In this document: positions 9,457 to 17,445 of the stretch, in pieces
Position numbering within the stretch: the first letter of the stretch is position 1
Layout of the letters: the number at the start of each line of letters is the position of its first letter
Assembly: GCA_026392945.1 (NCBI GenBank)
Contig: JAPLBB010000049.1
Location: 1-36,625 of the forward strand
Source: Actinomycetota bacterium
GTDB lineage: Bacteria; Actinomycetota; Actinomycetes; Nanopelagicales; Nanopelagicaceae
Direction: 5' to 3'
DNA: 36,625 nt
Notes under the pieces: generated by a model
What the model saw: only the letters and a program-made list of their open reading frames with translations
Databases searched by the model: none
Told to the model about the DNA's origin: nothing
Made by a program: the position numbers and the translations under genes

Positions 9457-10741
9457 GATTACCATTAACAATCGCACGGTTGGATAAAACCAATTTACCG
9501 TTATAGATAACATCCGAAATAACCGCCGGTAAATTCATACCTTCAAACGGAGTGTTCTTACTCTTTGATTTTAGATTATTCCGCTCAACCTGCCATGACC
9601 CAGCAGTATCAACGAGAATTAAGTTAGCCGGTGAATTTTCGGCAAACACCTGACCTTGTTGCTTGTAACCTGCAATTTGTGCTGGCTTAATAGACATACG
9701 ATCTACTAAATCCGTCCAGCTCATTAATTTACTTTCGATCATGGTCTTAACCACCACTGAGAAAGCAGTTTCAAGTCCGACCATTCCAAATGCTGCTGCC
9801 TGCCATTCACAATCTTTATCCTCTGCTGGGTGTGGTGCATGATCAGTTGCAACAATATCAATGATCCCCTCAGCCAGGCCTTCCCTGAGAGCCATCACAT
9901 CTTTTTGAGTACGAAGTGGCGGGTTTACCTTGTAAATTGGATCATAGTTCTCAACTAAGTCATCAGTTAGTAATAAATGGTGCGGTGTAACTTCAGCCGT
10001 AACTTGAATGCCGCGCTGTTTTGCCCATCGAACTAACTCAACTCCGCCAGCTGTGGTTAGGTGGCAAATGTGCAATCTTGATTGCACATGCTCTGCTAAC
10101 AAAATATCCCTTGCAATAATTGCCTCTTCAGCAATTGCTGGCCAACCTGGCAAACCAATTCGAGCTGAGACACTTCCTTCATTCATTTGGGCATTAATAG
10201 TTAATCTTGGCTCTTGCGCATGCTGGGCAATAATTCCATTAAATGTTTTAACATACTCAAGGGCTCTTCGCATGATTAATGGATCAGATACACATTTACC
10301 ATCATCGCTAAATATTCTCACTCCAGCAATTGAATCTGCCATTGCCCCAAGCTCAGCTAATTGTTCACCATTTAAACCTTTAGTTACCGCACCAATTGGA
10401 TTAACATCACAGAGACCAGCTTCCTTACCAAGTCGATAAATTTGTTCAACCACACCAGCGGTATCGGCAACTGGATTTGTATTAGCCATTGATGAGATTG
10501 CGGTGTAGCCACCAGCAACTGCTGCCTGGGATCCAGTAAGGACTGTCTCTGAATCTTCCCGGCCAGGTTCACGTAAATGGGTGTGCAGATCAACTAAACC
10601 AGGTAACAAAAGCTTTCCGGTAGCGTCAATTCCATCTGTTTGCTTGCCAGATGATTTACTTAATTTTGATATCACACCATTATTGATCTCAAGATCAACC
10701 AAAGAATTATCCGTTAACTTCGCATTATTAATCTTGATCAT
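9449..10741 (-). CDS. pyrC: Dihydroorotase (class I)
   Basis: PyrC cyclises carbamoyl aspartate to dihydroorotate. The 430-aa protein belongs to the amidohydrolase family. The metal-binding motif [10 protein letters not shown] is near residues 51-60, with the two zinc histidines and the substrate-binding Arg. Further ligands lie in QHAQEP, CHLTT and [16 protein letters not shown] provides the Asp that bridges the metals in class I enzymes, in place of a carboxylated lysine. The ATG overlaps the pyrB stop in ATGA, and the 3' end overlaps carA. It sits in the standard pyrR-pyrB-pyrC-carA order, and no catalytic ligand is missing. Confidence 0.97.
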   Translation of the reverse strand: MIKINNAKLTDNSLVDLEINNGVISKLSKSSGKQTDGIDATGKLLLPGLVDLHTHLREPGREDSETVLTGSQAAVAGGYTAISSMANTNPVADTAGVVEQIYRLGKEAGLCDVNPIGAVTKGLNGEQLAELGAMADSIAGVRIFSDDGKCVSDPLIMRRALEYVKTFNGIIAQHAQEPRLTINAQMNEGSVSARIGLPGWPAIAEEAIIARDILLAEHVQSRLHICHLTTAGGVELVRWAKQRGIQVTAEVTPHHLLLTDDLVENYDPIYKVNPPLRTQKDVMALREGLAEGIIDIVATDHAPHPAEDKDCEWQAAAFGMVGLETAFSVVVKTMIESKLMSWTDLVDRMSIKPAQIAGYKQQGQVFAENSPANLILVDTAGSWQVERNNLKSKSKNTPFEGMNLPAVISDVIYNGKLVLSNRAIVNGNHG

Positions 10742-11688
10742 TTAGTTTCACCAATCTGTGCGCCGCCGAGTAATTCATACAAAACAGCCATCCGTACTGC
10801 CACACCATTCTTAACCTGATCAATTATTACTGATTTAAGATCATCCGCACTCTCTGCTGAAATTTCAAGCCCTCTGTTCATTGGGCCCGGATGCATAACA
10901 ATTGCGTTTTTAGAAAGCTTCGACAATCGAGCCGAATTAAGGCCATAGCGTCGTGAGTACTCACGTTCAGTTGGAAAGAATGAATCTGCCATTCGCTCGA
11001 GCTGAATCCGTAGCATCATAACGACATCGCAATTTTCAATTTCACTGTCCAGATCATATGAAATTTTTACTGGCCATTCATTAACACCAACTGGTAGCAG
11101 GGTAGGTGGTGCGACCAAAGTTATCTGAGCGCCTAATTTTGTTAACAGTATTACATTGCTTCGAGCAACTCTTGAGTGAAGTATGTCGCCAACTATTAAG
11201 ACTTTAACTCCAGTTAAATCTTCTTGATCACTTCTTAAGTGTTGCTTTATTGTAAAAGCATCTAGTAAAGCTTGAGTTGGATGTTCGTGAGTGCCATCAC
11301 CGGCATTGATAATTGCTGCTTGGATCCACTGAGTATCAGCTAAACGTTTTGCAGCTCCGGAGCTGCCATGCCTGATTACTACGGCATCTGCTCCCATTGC
11401 CTGCAAAGTTTGGGCGGTGTCTTTTAAGCTTTCTCCCTTGCTAACTGATGAACCTTTTGCTGAAAAGTTAATTACATCAGCAGATAATCTTTTTGCCGCG
11501 GTTTCAAAACTTATCCGAGTTCTTGTGGAATCTTCGAAAAACAGATTAACCACAGTTTTGCCTCGTAGCGTCGGTAGTTTTTTATTTGGCCCATCGGTAA
11601 TTGCAGCTAACTCCTTGGCAGTTGATAGAAGATTTAACGCCTCTTGCTTTGTTAAATCTGCGGTGGAAAGTAGGTGTCCGGAGATCAT
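10738..11688 (-). CDS. pyrB: Aspartate carbamoyltransferase catalytic chain
   Basis: PyrB condenses carbamoyl phosphate with aspartate, the committed step of pyrimidine synthesis. The 316-aa protein has the carbamoyl-phosphate motif [13 protein letters not shown] at residues 50-62, the second-domain contact [12 protein letters not shown], and the C-terminal MHPGPMNRG. No regulatory chain gene (pyrI) is present nearby, so it is probably an unregulated trimer, with control exercised by PyrR at the RNA level. It overlaps pyrR upstream and pyrC downstream, both as ATGA. Confidence 0.97.
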   Translation of the reverse strand: MISGHLLSTADLTKQEALNLLSTAKELAAITDGPNKKLPTLRGKTVVNLFFEDSTRTRISFETAAKRLSADVINFSAKGSSVSKGESLKDTAQTLQAMGADAVVIRHGSSGAAKRLADTQWIQAAIINAGDGTHEHPTQALLDAFTIKQHLRSDQEDLTGVKVLIVGDILHSRVARSNVILLTKLGAQITLVAPPTLLPVGVNEWPVKISYDLDSEIENCDVVMMLRIQLERMADSFFPTEREYSRRYGLNSARLSKLSKNAIVMHPGPMNRGLEISAESADDLKSVIIDQVKNGVAVRMAVLYELLGGAQIGETK

Positions 11689-12206
11689 TTGATCAACTCC
11701 ACAAGATCCTCATTGTCATACTCTGAAAGATGAACCTTTACGCTCTCACTAATTGAGGTGGGAATATTTTTGCCAACGTAATCTGCTCTGATTGGTAACT
11801 CGCGATGACCACGGTCAACAAGTACTGCAAGCTGAACTGTTTTTGGCCGGCCCAATTCGCCAATTGCATCAAGAGCTGCACGAATAGTTCTGCCAGAGAA
11901 CAAGACATCATCTACTAAAACTAAATCTTTGCCTTCGATTCCACCAGGCGGCAACTTTGTTGTTAGGAGCGGTTTAGGGGGCCGAAGTCTTAGATCATCT
12001 CTATGCAGAGTAATATCTAAAACACCGGTTGCTACCGGTCCTTCGATCTCGGTGATGAATCCACAAATTCGGTCAGCCAGATAGGCGCCGCGGGTTGGAA
12101 TACCCATTAAAACTAAATTATTGATTCCTTGATTGTGTTCGATAATTTCATGTGAAATGCGTTTGATAGCCCGATCGATATCGGCGCCAGATAACAAAAT
12201 ACCCAT
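11685..12206 (-). CDS. pyrR: PyrR, uridine-nucleotide-sensing regulator of the pyr operon
   Basis: PyrR is an RNA-binding regulator with a phosphoribosyltransferase fold and, in many species, minor uracil phosphoribosyltransferase activity. In UMP/UTP-rich cells it binds a conserved hairpin in pyr mRNA. The 173-aa protein has the PRPP-binding motif [18 protein letters not shown] in the middle and [15 protein letters not shown] in the first third, plus a conserved basic region ([11 protein letters not shown]). The ATG at 12206 has a strong AAGGAG. That Shine-Dalgarno is part of a PyrR-type hairpin, so the gene probably represses its own translation. It heads the pyr operon and overlaps pyrB by ATGA. 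Confidence 0.96.
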   Translation of the reverse strand: MGILLSGADIDRAIKRISHEIIEHNQGINNLVLMGIPTRGAYLADRICGFITEIEGPVATGVLDITLHRDDLRLRPPKPLLTTKLPPGGIEGKDLVLVDDVLFSGRTIRAALDAIGELGRPKTVQLAVLVDRGHRELPIRADYVGKNIPTSISESVKVHLSEYDNEDLVELIK

Positions 12207-12213
12207 TTACTTC

Positions 12214-12248
12214 TCCTTCGCCGCCTCTCTGGACGGATCGTTAAAGGA
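12214..12248 (-). promoter_or_regulatory. PyrR-binding RNA hairpin covering the pyrR ribosome binding site
   Basis: On the minus strand the leader folds as lower stem TCCTT/AAGGA and upper stem CCG-U-CC / GG-C-GG with a single bulged U, capped by AGAGA. The core TCCAGAGAGGC is the known PyrR recognition loop from Bacillus and mycobacteria. The 3' arm of the lower stem is the AAGGA of the pyrR Shine-Dalgarno, so PyrR binding would hide it. This is the translational-repression arrangement described for Mycobacterium smegmatis. No intrinsic terminator follows, so attenuation in the Bacillus manner is unlikely. The fold was derived by eye. Confidence 0.82.
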
Positions 12249-12256
12249 ATCGCCGT

Positions 12257-12285
12257 ATATTAGCAGAGTATCTGTGGATATCGAA
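12257..12285 (-). promoter_or_regulatory. Predicted promoter of the pyr operon
   Basis: On the minus strand an extended -10, TGC-TAATAT (12265-12257), is preceded at 17 nt by TTCGAT (12285-12280), a weak -35. Transcription would begin around 12250, almost exactly at the 5' edge of the PyrR hairpin. The short leader of about 45 nt would then consist of little but that hairpin and the ribosome binding site. Prediction by eye. Confidence 0.5.
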
Positions 12286-12308
12286 AATCATCAATTTCTG
12301 CGTGTGGC

Positions 12309-12314
12309 TAACCT
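12309..12314 (+). promoter_or_regulatory. Possible -10 element for a leaderless bldD transcript
   Basis: TAACCT ends 6 bases before the bldD ATG, so transcription would begin at or next to the A of the start codon. No Shine-Dalgarno precedes that ATG, and leaderless mRNAs are common in actinobacteria. No convincing -35 is seen. Weak evidence. Confidence 0.3.
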
Positions 12315-12320
12315 GCGGCT

Positions 12321-12770
12321 ATGAATACACATATCCCAGCTGACAGATTACGAATCATTAGAAAATCAAAAGGGTGGAGCTTGCAAGATGTCGAGCGAAA
12401 CTCAAATGGAAAGTGGAAAGCAGTAGTTATCGGTTCTTACGAGAGATCAGACCGATCAATCTCACTTCGCAAGGCAATTTCCCTAATGGAGTTTTATCAA
12501 GTTCCAATTAGCGAACTATTTCCGGAGATTTCACCAGAGATGAACGCCCGAAGCATCTCAATTAATCTGGCAAAACTAGCAGATGACCAAAGTATCAACT
12601 CTGAAAGCTTACGCAAATTTACTAAGTCAATTAGCGATCGTCGTAAGGATTGGAATGGCAAGCTTCTAACAATTAGGGCAAATGATTTGCAGTTCTTATC
12701 ACTGCTTTTGGGCTTAAATGAATCGACCGCCTTGGATTATCTGACAGAGGCGGATCTACTAATCTCTTAA
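12321..12770 (+). CDS. bldD: BldD-type transcriptional regulator with cyclic-di-GMP binding motif
   Basis: This is a 149-aa helix-turn-helix repressor homologous to Streptomyces BldD. Residues 5-70 form an XRE/Cro-type DNA-binding domain (LRIIRKSKGWSLQDVE, then WKAVVIGSYERSDRS, very close to the Streptomyces helix region). Residues 78-149 form the C-terminal ligand domain. The c-di-GMP signature RxD-x8-RxxD is complete: Arg108-Lys-Asp110, eight residues, then Arg119-Ala-Asn-Asp122. In Streptomyces a c-di-GMP tetramer bound there joins two BldD subunits. The neighbourhood (pyrR on one side, nusB-efp on the other) matches the Streptomyces bldD locus. It is divergent from pyrR, and its TAA overlaps the nusB TAA tail to tail by 4 nt. 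There is no ribosome binding site, so it is possibly leaderless. Its targets in this organism are unknown. Confidence 0.88.
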   Translation: MNTHIPADRLRIIRKSKGWSLQDVERNSNGKWKAVVIGSYERSDRSISLRKAISLMEFYQVPISELFPEISPEMNARSISINLAKLADDQSINSESLRKFTKSISDRRKDWNGKLLTIRANDLQFLSLLLGLNESTALDYLTEADLLIS

Positions 12771-13174
12771 ATCGCGATCGAATCCTTAAGTTTTATAATT
12801 CTACCCAGCACGCCATTTATATAACCTGAGGATTCATCGGTTGACAGAGATTTAGCAAGTTCAACGGCTTCATCACATGCCACCTGCAAATCTATATCTG
12901 CTTCCCAAAGAATTTCATATATTGCAATCCGCAATATATTTCGATCCACTGGCGGCATTCGATCCATATCCCAACCTTGGGCATAGGTAATGATTAGCTC
13001 ATCAATTTTGCTTAAATGATCAGTAACCCCAGTAATAATTGTTAATACATATGGTTCTTGAGATAACTCAGTGGCGCCACGGGTTTGAAAAAGATCTGCT
13101 GCTAAAACGTTCTTTATATCTGCTTCATATAAAAAATCTAAAGCTCTTTTTCTAGCCTTACTACGGGCAGACAC
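12767..13174 (-). CDS. nusB: Transcription antitermination protein NusB
   Basis: NusB pairs with NusE (S10) and binds boxA RNA to support rRNA antitermination. The 135-aa all-helical protein has the family pattern: SKARKRALDFLYEAD at the N-terminus, the mid-region IDELI, MPPVDRNILRIAIYEILW, and the C-terminal CDEAVELAKSLSTDESSGYINGVLG. It starts with GTG at 13174, 2 nt after the efp stop, and probably relies on coupling. Its stop overlaps the bldD stop on the other strand, so no terminator fits between them. Confidence 0.94.
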   Translation of the reverse strand: MSARSKARKRALDFLYEADIKNVLAADLFQTRGATELSQEPYVLTIITGVTDHLSKIDELIITYAQGWDMDRMPPVDRNILRIAIYEILWEADIDLQVACDEAVELAKSLSTDESSGYINGVLGRIIKLKDSIAI

Positions 13175-13176
13175 GT

Positions 13177-13737
13177 TTAGTTTGCTCGGCCCAGATATGC
13201 GCCAGTTCGAGTATCAACCAATACTTTCTCATCCTGTTTAATAAATAATGGAACTTGAATTGTTATGCCAGTTTCAACAGTTGCAGGTTTTGTGCCACCT
13301 GAGGAGCGATCTCCCTGTAATCCAGGTTCAGTGTAAGTAATCTTTAACTCAACAGACGCCGCAAGTTCGATAAATAATGGATTGCCTTCATGAATTGCAA
13401 CTACAGCATCGGCATTCTCAAGTAAGTAGTCAACAGCATCCCCAACCGTTTGTTTGCTGATTGAAATTTGATCAAAATTTGTTGAATCCATAAACATAAA
13501 ATCTTCACCGTCGCGATATAAATACTGCATATTTCTTTTATCCACTTGAGCAACTTCAACCTTTACCCCAGCGTTAAAAGTCTTTTCTACAACTTTTCCA
13601 GAAAGTACTGATCTCATCTTTGTTCGTACAAATGCTCCACCTTTGCCAGGCTTAACATGTTGAAATTCAATTACATTCCAAAGCTGACCATCTAGGTTCA
13701 AGGTCATACCGTTTTTCAGATCATTTGTTGTTGCCAT
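13177..13737 (-). CDS. efp: Elongation factor P
   Basis: EF-P binds stalled ribosomes between the P and E sites and promotes peptide bonds at polyproline stretches. The 186-aa length is standard. Domain I holds the tip loop [12 protein letters not shown] with Lys32 at the functional position. [17 protein letters not shown] leads into domain II, and domain III ends with [13 protein letters not shown]. No EF-P lysine-modifying enzyme gene (epmA/epmB type) is nearby. The ATG at 13737 has AGGA about 7 nt upstream. A 62-nt gap to aroQ holds a candidate internal promoter; nusB follows after 2 nt. Confidence 0.97.
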   Translation of the reverse strand: MATTNDLKNGMTLNLDGQLWNVIEFQHVKPGKGGAFVRTKMRSVLSGKVVEKTFNAGVKVEVAQVDKRNMQYLYRDGEDFMFMDSTNFDQISISKQTVGDAVDYLLENADAVVAIHEGNPLFIELAASVELKITYTEPGLQGDRSSGGTKPATVETGITIQVPLFIKQDEKVLVDTRTGAYLGRAN

Positions 13738-13763
13738 TATTTTCCTATCAATTTGAATCCGAC

Positions 13764-13773
13764 ATTATTATCA
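13764..13773 (-). promoter_or_regulatory. Candidate promoter for efp-nusB
   Basis: In the aroQ-efp gap the minus strand reads TTTTCTGATAATAATG. Either GATAAT or the TG-preceded TAATAA could be a -10, giving a leader of about 20 nt that includes the efp AGGA. No good -35 is seen. This would let efp be made independently of the aro genes. Confidence 0.35.
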
Positions 13774-13799
13774 GAAAATTATTGGGCTAGCCTACCTTG

Positions 13800-14231
13800 T
13801 CAGACAACTAGTTTTTGCATTGCGATTAAAGCCAAGTTATAGCTTTCAACGCCAAATCCAGCGATTGAACCCTTCACTACCCCGCTAATTACTGAGGTGT
13901 GACGGAATTCTTCTCGCGATAATGGATTTGAAAGATGTACCTCAATAACCGGGGCGGTAAGCATGGTAACTGCATCACGAATCGCATATGAGTAATGCGT
14001 GAAGGCTGCGGGGTTAAGAATTACTGGCTGCTTCTTATCTGCTGCATCATGAAGCCAAGAGATTAGTTCACTTTCACTATCACTCTGCTTAATCTCTACT
14101 TCGATTCCCAAAGTCTGAGCACTATCTTCGATGGCTTTCTTAAGTTGTGGGTAATCAAAATCCCCATAGTGTTTTTGCTCGCGTAGATCTAATCTAGAAA
14201 GATTTGGACCGTTAAGGACAAGGATTTTCAT
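13800..14231 (-). CDS. aroQ: 3-dehydroquinate dehydratase, type II
   Basis: AroQ converts 3-dehydroquinate to 3-dehydroshikimate, the third shikimate step. The 143-aa dodecamer-forming type II enzyme has NGPNLSRLDLREQKHYG at the N-terminus with the catalytic Arg and Tyr, then NPAAFTHYSYAIRDAV, EVHLSN with the active-site His, and REEFRHTS near the C-terminus. The start ATG overlaps the aroB stop as ATGA. Its position downstream of aroB in aroC-aroK-aroB-aroQ is typical of actinobacteria. All expected catalytic residues are present. Confidence 0.95.
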   Translation of the reverse strand: MKILVLNGPNLSRLDLREQKHYGDFDYPQLKKAIEDSAQTLGIEVEIKQSDSESELISWLHDAADKKQPVILNPAAFTHYSYAIRDAVTMLTAPVIEVHLSNPLSREEFRHTSVISGVVKGSIAGFGVESYNLALIAMQKLVV

Positions 14232-15253
14232 TTGGCTATTCTCTCATAAACCTTAGCCAATAGGCTGGATGAAACATCTTCTAGCCATACTGGTTTTCCG
14301 ATTTTACTTATACCAATGAATCGAACCTTTGATTGCTTTACTTTTTTATCCATAAGAAGCAATGTGCTCAAATTTTTCCAACGACCACGCGGATAGCTAA
14401 CTGGCAAATTGTAGTTCTGTAATAATTCGCGATGTAACTGAACTGCATCCTCTGATAGTCCAGCCAATTCATGGCTTAACTCCGCTGCAAAAACCATTCC
14501 AATGCCTACTGCTTCGCCATGGCGTAATCTATATTTACTATCTTTTTCAATAGCATGACCTAACGTATGTCCATAATTAAGGACTTCTCGTAATTTACTT
14601 TCCTTAAAATCCTTAGAAACAACCTTTGATTTAACCTTAGTAGCACGGTAAATTAACTGCGAATAATCCAATTCATCATCTTGGACAAGGTTTAGAATTC
14701 TATAGTCAGATATGAAACCGCATTTAATGACTTCGGCCATTCCCGCTGATAAATCACGCTTTGACAGTTTCTTAAGAAAGGTTGGATCTATCAAAACTTT
14801 TGCTGGCGAAAAAAATGAACCAATTAAGTTTTTACCAGCTGATGAATTAATTCCAGTCTTTCCGCCAACACTTGCATCTACCATTCCAGCAAGTGATGTA
14901 GGTATTGCATACCAGGTGATACCGCGCAACCAAGTCGCTGCTGCAAACCCAGCCAAATCTGTTGTGGCTCCGCCTCCGAAGCCAACTATTGCATCCTGCC
15001 GGCTTAATCCAATAGCCGCGCATTTTTTCCAAATACGATCTAAGGTTGCTACCGTTTTTTGATTCTCACCATCTGGAGTTGGAAAAAGAGTTAAATTCTT
15101 GCCCTCCTTCAACTTAAATAATCTGATAAGCGATGAAGGAGCAACTAACAGGACCTTATTGTGGTCCTTACATATCTCTTTAATTGACTCAAGCCCATTG
15201 ACTCCCACAACAACTTGGTAGTTGCGATCAGATTTCACATTTATAGATCTCAT
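14228..15253 (-). CDS. aroB: 3-dehydroquinate synthase
   Basis: AroB cyclises DAHP to 3-dehydroquinate using NAD+ and a divalent metal. The 341-aa protein shows the NAD-binding GFGGGATTDLAGFAAATW, the substrate loop GGKTGINSSAGKNLIGSF, the metal-binding region NYGHTLGHAIE, and RHGEAVGIGM. Length is slightly short but within the family range. The ATG overlaps the aroK stop, and the stop overlaps the aroQ start, both as ATGA, so aroK-aroB-aroQ should be translated together. Confidence 0.96.
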   Translation of the reverse strand: MRSINVKSDRNYQVVVGVNGLESIKEICKDHNKVLLVAPSSLIRLFKLKEGKNLTLFPTPDGENQKTVATLDRIWKKCAAIGLSRQDAIVGFGGGATTDLAGFAAATWLRGITWYAIPTSLAGMVDASVGGKTGINSSAGKNLIGSFFSPAKVLIDPTFLKKLSKRDLSAGMAEVIKCGFISDYRILNLVQDDELDYSQLIYRATKVKSKVVSKDFKESKLREVLNYGHTLGHAIEKDSKYRLRHGEAVGIGMVFAAELSHELAGLSEDAVQLHRELLQNYNLPVSYPRGRWKNLSTLLLMDKKVKQSKVRFIGISKIGKPVWLEDVSSSLLAKVYERIAK

Positions 15254-15765
15254 ATCTTGCTCGCTAGCTTTTCGCTAATTATTTTAGCTACCTCCGCTGG
15301 TTTATGGCTATCGGATGAAACAATATCCGTTGCCAAATGCTCATAAATTGGACGACGCTCACTCATTAGATTCATCCATTGTTGACGGGGATTAATCAAA
15401 AGTAGTGGTCTATCTTTATTAAAACCAATTCGAGTTGCAGCTTGTGATATTGAAACATCTATAAAAATAACTGGAAAATCTACCTTTTCAAGAATATTTT
15501 TAATTTGCAAATTTATCGGAGCTCCCCCACCTAGTGCAATCACCCCAGAGATTTCCGCAAGAATTTTTTCAACTACCTCAACCTCAATTTTTCGAAAAGC
15601 AGACTCTCCCTCATCAACAAATATTTCAGAGATCTTCTTTTGTGTAATTTTTTCAATTTCAGAATCAGTGTCAGTAAATGGCATCGATAATTCCTTTGCC
15701 AAAGCGCGGCCAATACTAGATTTGCCAGCCCCCGGTGGACCAATTAATACAACCTTATTTAGCAT
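15250..15765 (-). CDS. aroK: Shikimate kinase
   Basis: AroK phosphorylates shikimate with ATP. The 171-aa P-loop protein has the Walker A GPPGAGKSS at residues 9-17, the shikimate-binding DTDSEIE near residue 32 and FRKIE near residue 57, GGGAP, and the lid segment with RPLL. Size is standard. It overlaps aroC by one base (TAATG) and aroB by ATGA. A lone adenylate-kinase-like reading is excluded by the D-x-D and GGG motifs and by the neighbours. Confidence 0.95.
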   Translation of the reverse strand: MLNKVVLIGPPGAGKSSIGRALAKELSMPFTDTDSEIEKITQKKISEIFVDEGESAFRKIEVEVVEKILAEISGVIALGGGAPINLQIKNILEKVDFPVIFIDVSISQAATRIGFNKDRPLLLINPRQQWMNLMSERRPIYEHLATDIVSSDSHKPAEVAKIISEKLASKI

Positions 15766-16949
15766 TACTTGATTTCTAGGGTTTTAATGTAGTTCTCAAA
15801 ATTGCGTTTAGTCTCTTGAACACTATCGCCACCAAATTTTTCAAGCACAGCATCAGCAAGTACTAAGGCAGCCATTGCCTCTGCGACAATTCCAGCTGCT
15901 GGGACTGCGCAAACATCTGAGCGTTGGTTTATTGCTTTTGCAGCCTCACCGGTTGCAACATCAATTGTGTCCAATGCTTTAGGAACCGTTGAAATCGGTT
16001 TCATTGCAACTTTAACTCGCAATATCTCGCCATTACTCATGCCACCTTCAGTACCGCCAGCACGATCTGTTCGCCTTACAATCTTTCCAGCCTTATTCTT
16101 TTCAATCTCATCATGAGCAACTGAGCCGCGACGCTTTGCAGTAGTAAATCCATCGCCAATCTCAACTCCTTTAATTGCCTGGATTCCCATCATTGCGCCA
16201 GCAAGTCGTGCGTCTAAACGCTTATCCCAATGGGTATGTGAACCCAATCCAGGAGGCAAGTTATATGCCAAAACTTCTACAACACCGCCAAGAGTGTCTC
16301 CATCACGGTGCGCAGCTTCAATATCTTTAATTATTGCCTCACTAACTTTCTTATCTGCGCAACGTACTGGGTCTTCATCAATTCTTGATTTATCTTTAAT
16401 TGTTGGCAATTCATAATCTTCATCAACTGATACTTGGCCAATTGAAATTACATGACTTAAAATCTCAATTCCAATACTTTGTTTAAGGAAAGCACGAGCT
16501 ACGGCTCCTAATGCAACTCGGGCTGCAGTCTCTCTCGCACTGGCGCGCTCTAAAATTGGTCTAGCATCTGAAAAATTAAATTTTTGCATACCTACAAGAT
16601 CAGCATGACCAGGGCGAGGTCTAGTTAATGGCGCATTTCTTGCTAGATCCTTTATTTCCTCATCTGGAACGGGATCAGCACTCATCACCTTTTCCCATTT
16701 TGGCCACTCTGAATTCGCAATTTGAATTGCAATTGGTCCACCTTGAGAAAGCCCAAGTCTAATTCCGCCGGTGATCGTAATTTTATCGGCCTCAAAATTT
16801 TGTCTAGCACCACGCCCAAAACCTAATCGGCGGCGAGATAAATCAAAATCAATATCTTTACTTGTGATTTCAACATGAGCGGGAATTCCTTCAACAATTG
16901 CCGAAAGTGCAGGGCCATGAGATTCGCCCGCGGTTAACCAACGTAACAC
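15765..16949 (-). CDS. aroC: Chorismate synthase
   Basis: AroC makes chorismate from EPSP using reduced FMN. Family motifs are complete: [19 protein letters not shown] at the N-terminus, RPGHADL near residue 108, [17 protein letters not shown], and the C-terminal [20 protein letters not shown] start at GTG 16949 (394 aa). It gives the usual Met-Leu-Arg-Trp N-terminus and has GGAG 6 nt upstream. A TTG four codons earlier leaves that ribosome binding site inside the gene. The gene heads aroC-aroK-aroB-aroQ-efp-nusB, with a promoter candidate about 30 nt upstream. Confidence 0.96.
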   Translation of the reverse strand: MLRWLTAGESHGPALSAIVEGIPAHVEITSKDIDFDLSRRRLGFGRGARQNFEADKITITGGIRLGLSQGGPIAIQIANSEWPKWEKVMSADPVPDEEIKDLARNAPLTRPRPGHADLVGMQKFNFSDARPILERASARETAARVALGAVARAFLKQSIGIEILSHVISIGQVSVDEDYELPTIKDKSRIDEDPVRCADKKVSEAIIKDIEAAHRDGDTLGGVVEVLAYNLPPGLGSHTHWDKRLDARLAGAMMGIQAIKGVEIGDGFTTAKRRGSVAHDEIEKNKAGKIVRRTDRAGGTEGGMSNGEILRVKVAMKPISTVPKALDTIDVATGEAAKAINQRSDVCAVPAAGIVAEAMAALVLADAVLEKFGGDSVQETKRNFENYIKTLEIK

Positions 16950-16975
16950 AGCACTCTCCAATCAATTAGAGCAGT

Positions 16976-16984
16976 ATTATCGCA
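16976..16984 (-). promoter_or_regulatory. Candidate promoter for the aroC-aroK-aroB-aroQ operon
   Basis: The minus strand has an extended -10, TGC-GATAAT, in the 73-nt gap upstream of aroC. It would start a leader of about 20 nt that contains the aroC GGAG. No clear -35 is visible, as is usual for extended -10 promoters. Confidence 0.42.
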
Positions 16985-17022
16985 GATCAACTACTTATCT
17001 TGCTCCTAATTTAACCTTGTAA

Positions 17023-17400
17023 TCAGAGAATCTTGGCTATATATGTACCGCAAATCATAAATGGTGCAAAGGCAACGGTTCTTGATCCCATTAGAAGAGC
17101 ATAGATACCACCGATAATCCAAGTATAAGAAAGTGCGTTAAATAACTGGAGGTAAGAATCAAGCATTAAACCCAAGATGGCTGAAAGCTTTATATCGCCA
17201 GCTCCGATCTTTCCCTTTGCCAAAACATTGATTAGTAAGTAAACAACGAAATTTACTAAGCCAAACTCCCACTTATTGATGATCTTTGGTGTGAACAATA
17301 TGAAAATCAAGAAAATATCAAGATTACTTATTAAGTGGGTTTTAATATCATATAAAGCGATTCGGAGAAGCAAAACTAGAGATAGGAATTCAACGACCAC
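17023..17400 (-). CDS. Minimal A24-family prepilin peptidase (TadV/CpaA-like)
   Basis: This is a small membrane aspartyl protease of the type that cleaves type IV or Tad prepilins. The 125-aa protein is almost entirely hydrophobic, with about four transmembrane segments. It has both catalytic aspartates: Asp18 in YDIKTHLISN (family pattern D-x5-IPN, here ISN) and Asp69 in GAGD, the GxGD motif. It lacks the N-terminal methyltransferase domain of PilD, so it probably only cleaves. The start is GTG 17400 with no clear ribosome binding site, 45 nt after aroE. A prepilin peptidase next to aroE/aroC recurs in actinobacteria. No pilus genes are in this window, so its substrate is not visible. Confidence 0.8.
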   Translation of the reverse strand: MVVEFLSLVLLLRIALYDIKTHLISNLDIFLIFILFTPKIINKWEFGLVNFVVYLLINVLAKGKIGAGDIKLSAILGLMLDSYLQLFNALSYTWIIGGIYALLMGSRTVAFAPFMICGTYIAKIL

Positions 17401-17419
17401 CAGAAAAGGTTAGTAAGAA

Positions 17420-17426
17420 ATTATCA
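17420..17426 (-). promoter_or_regulatory. Candidate -10 element upstream of the prepilin peptidase gene
   Basis: The minus strand reads TTTCTGATAATTTC in the 45-nt gap after aroE, nearly the same as the candidate upstream of efp. The predicted transcript would have a very short leader. No -35 and no ribosome binding site were found. Confidence 0.28.
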
Positions 17427-17445
17427 GAAATATCTTGGGTGTGGA

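Noticed and set aside
9457-9513. Longer carA N-terminus (19 extra codons)
   Set aside because: The extra residues do not match CarA and would extend the overlap with pyrC; the ATG at 9456 fits the family.
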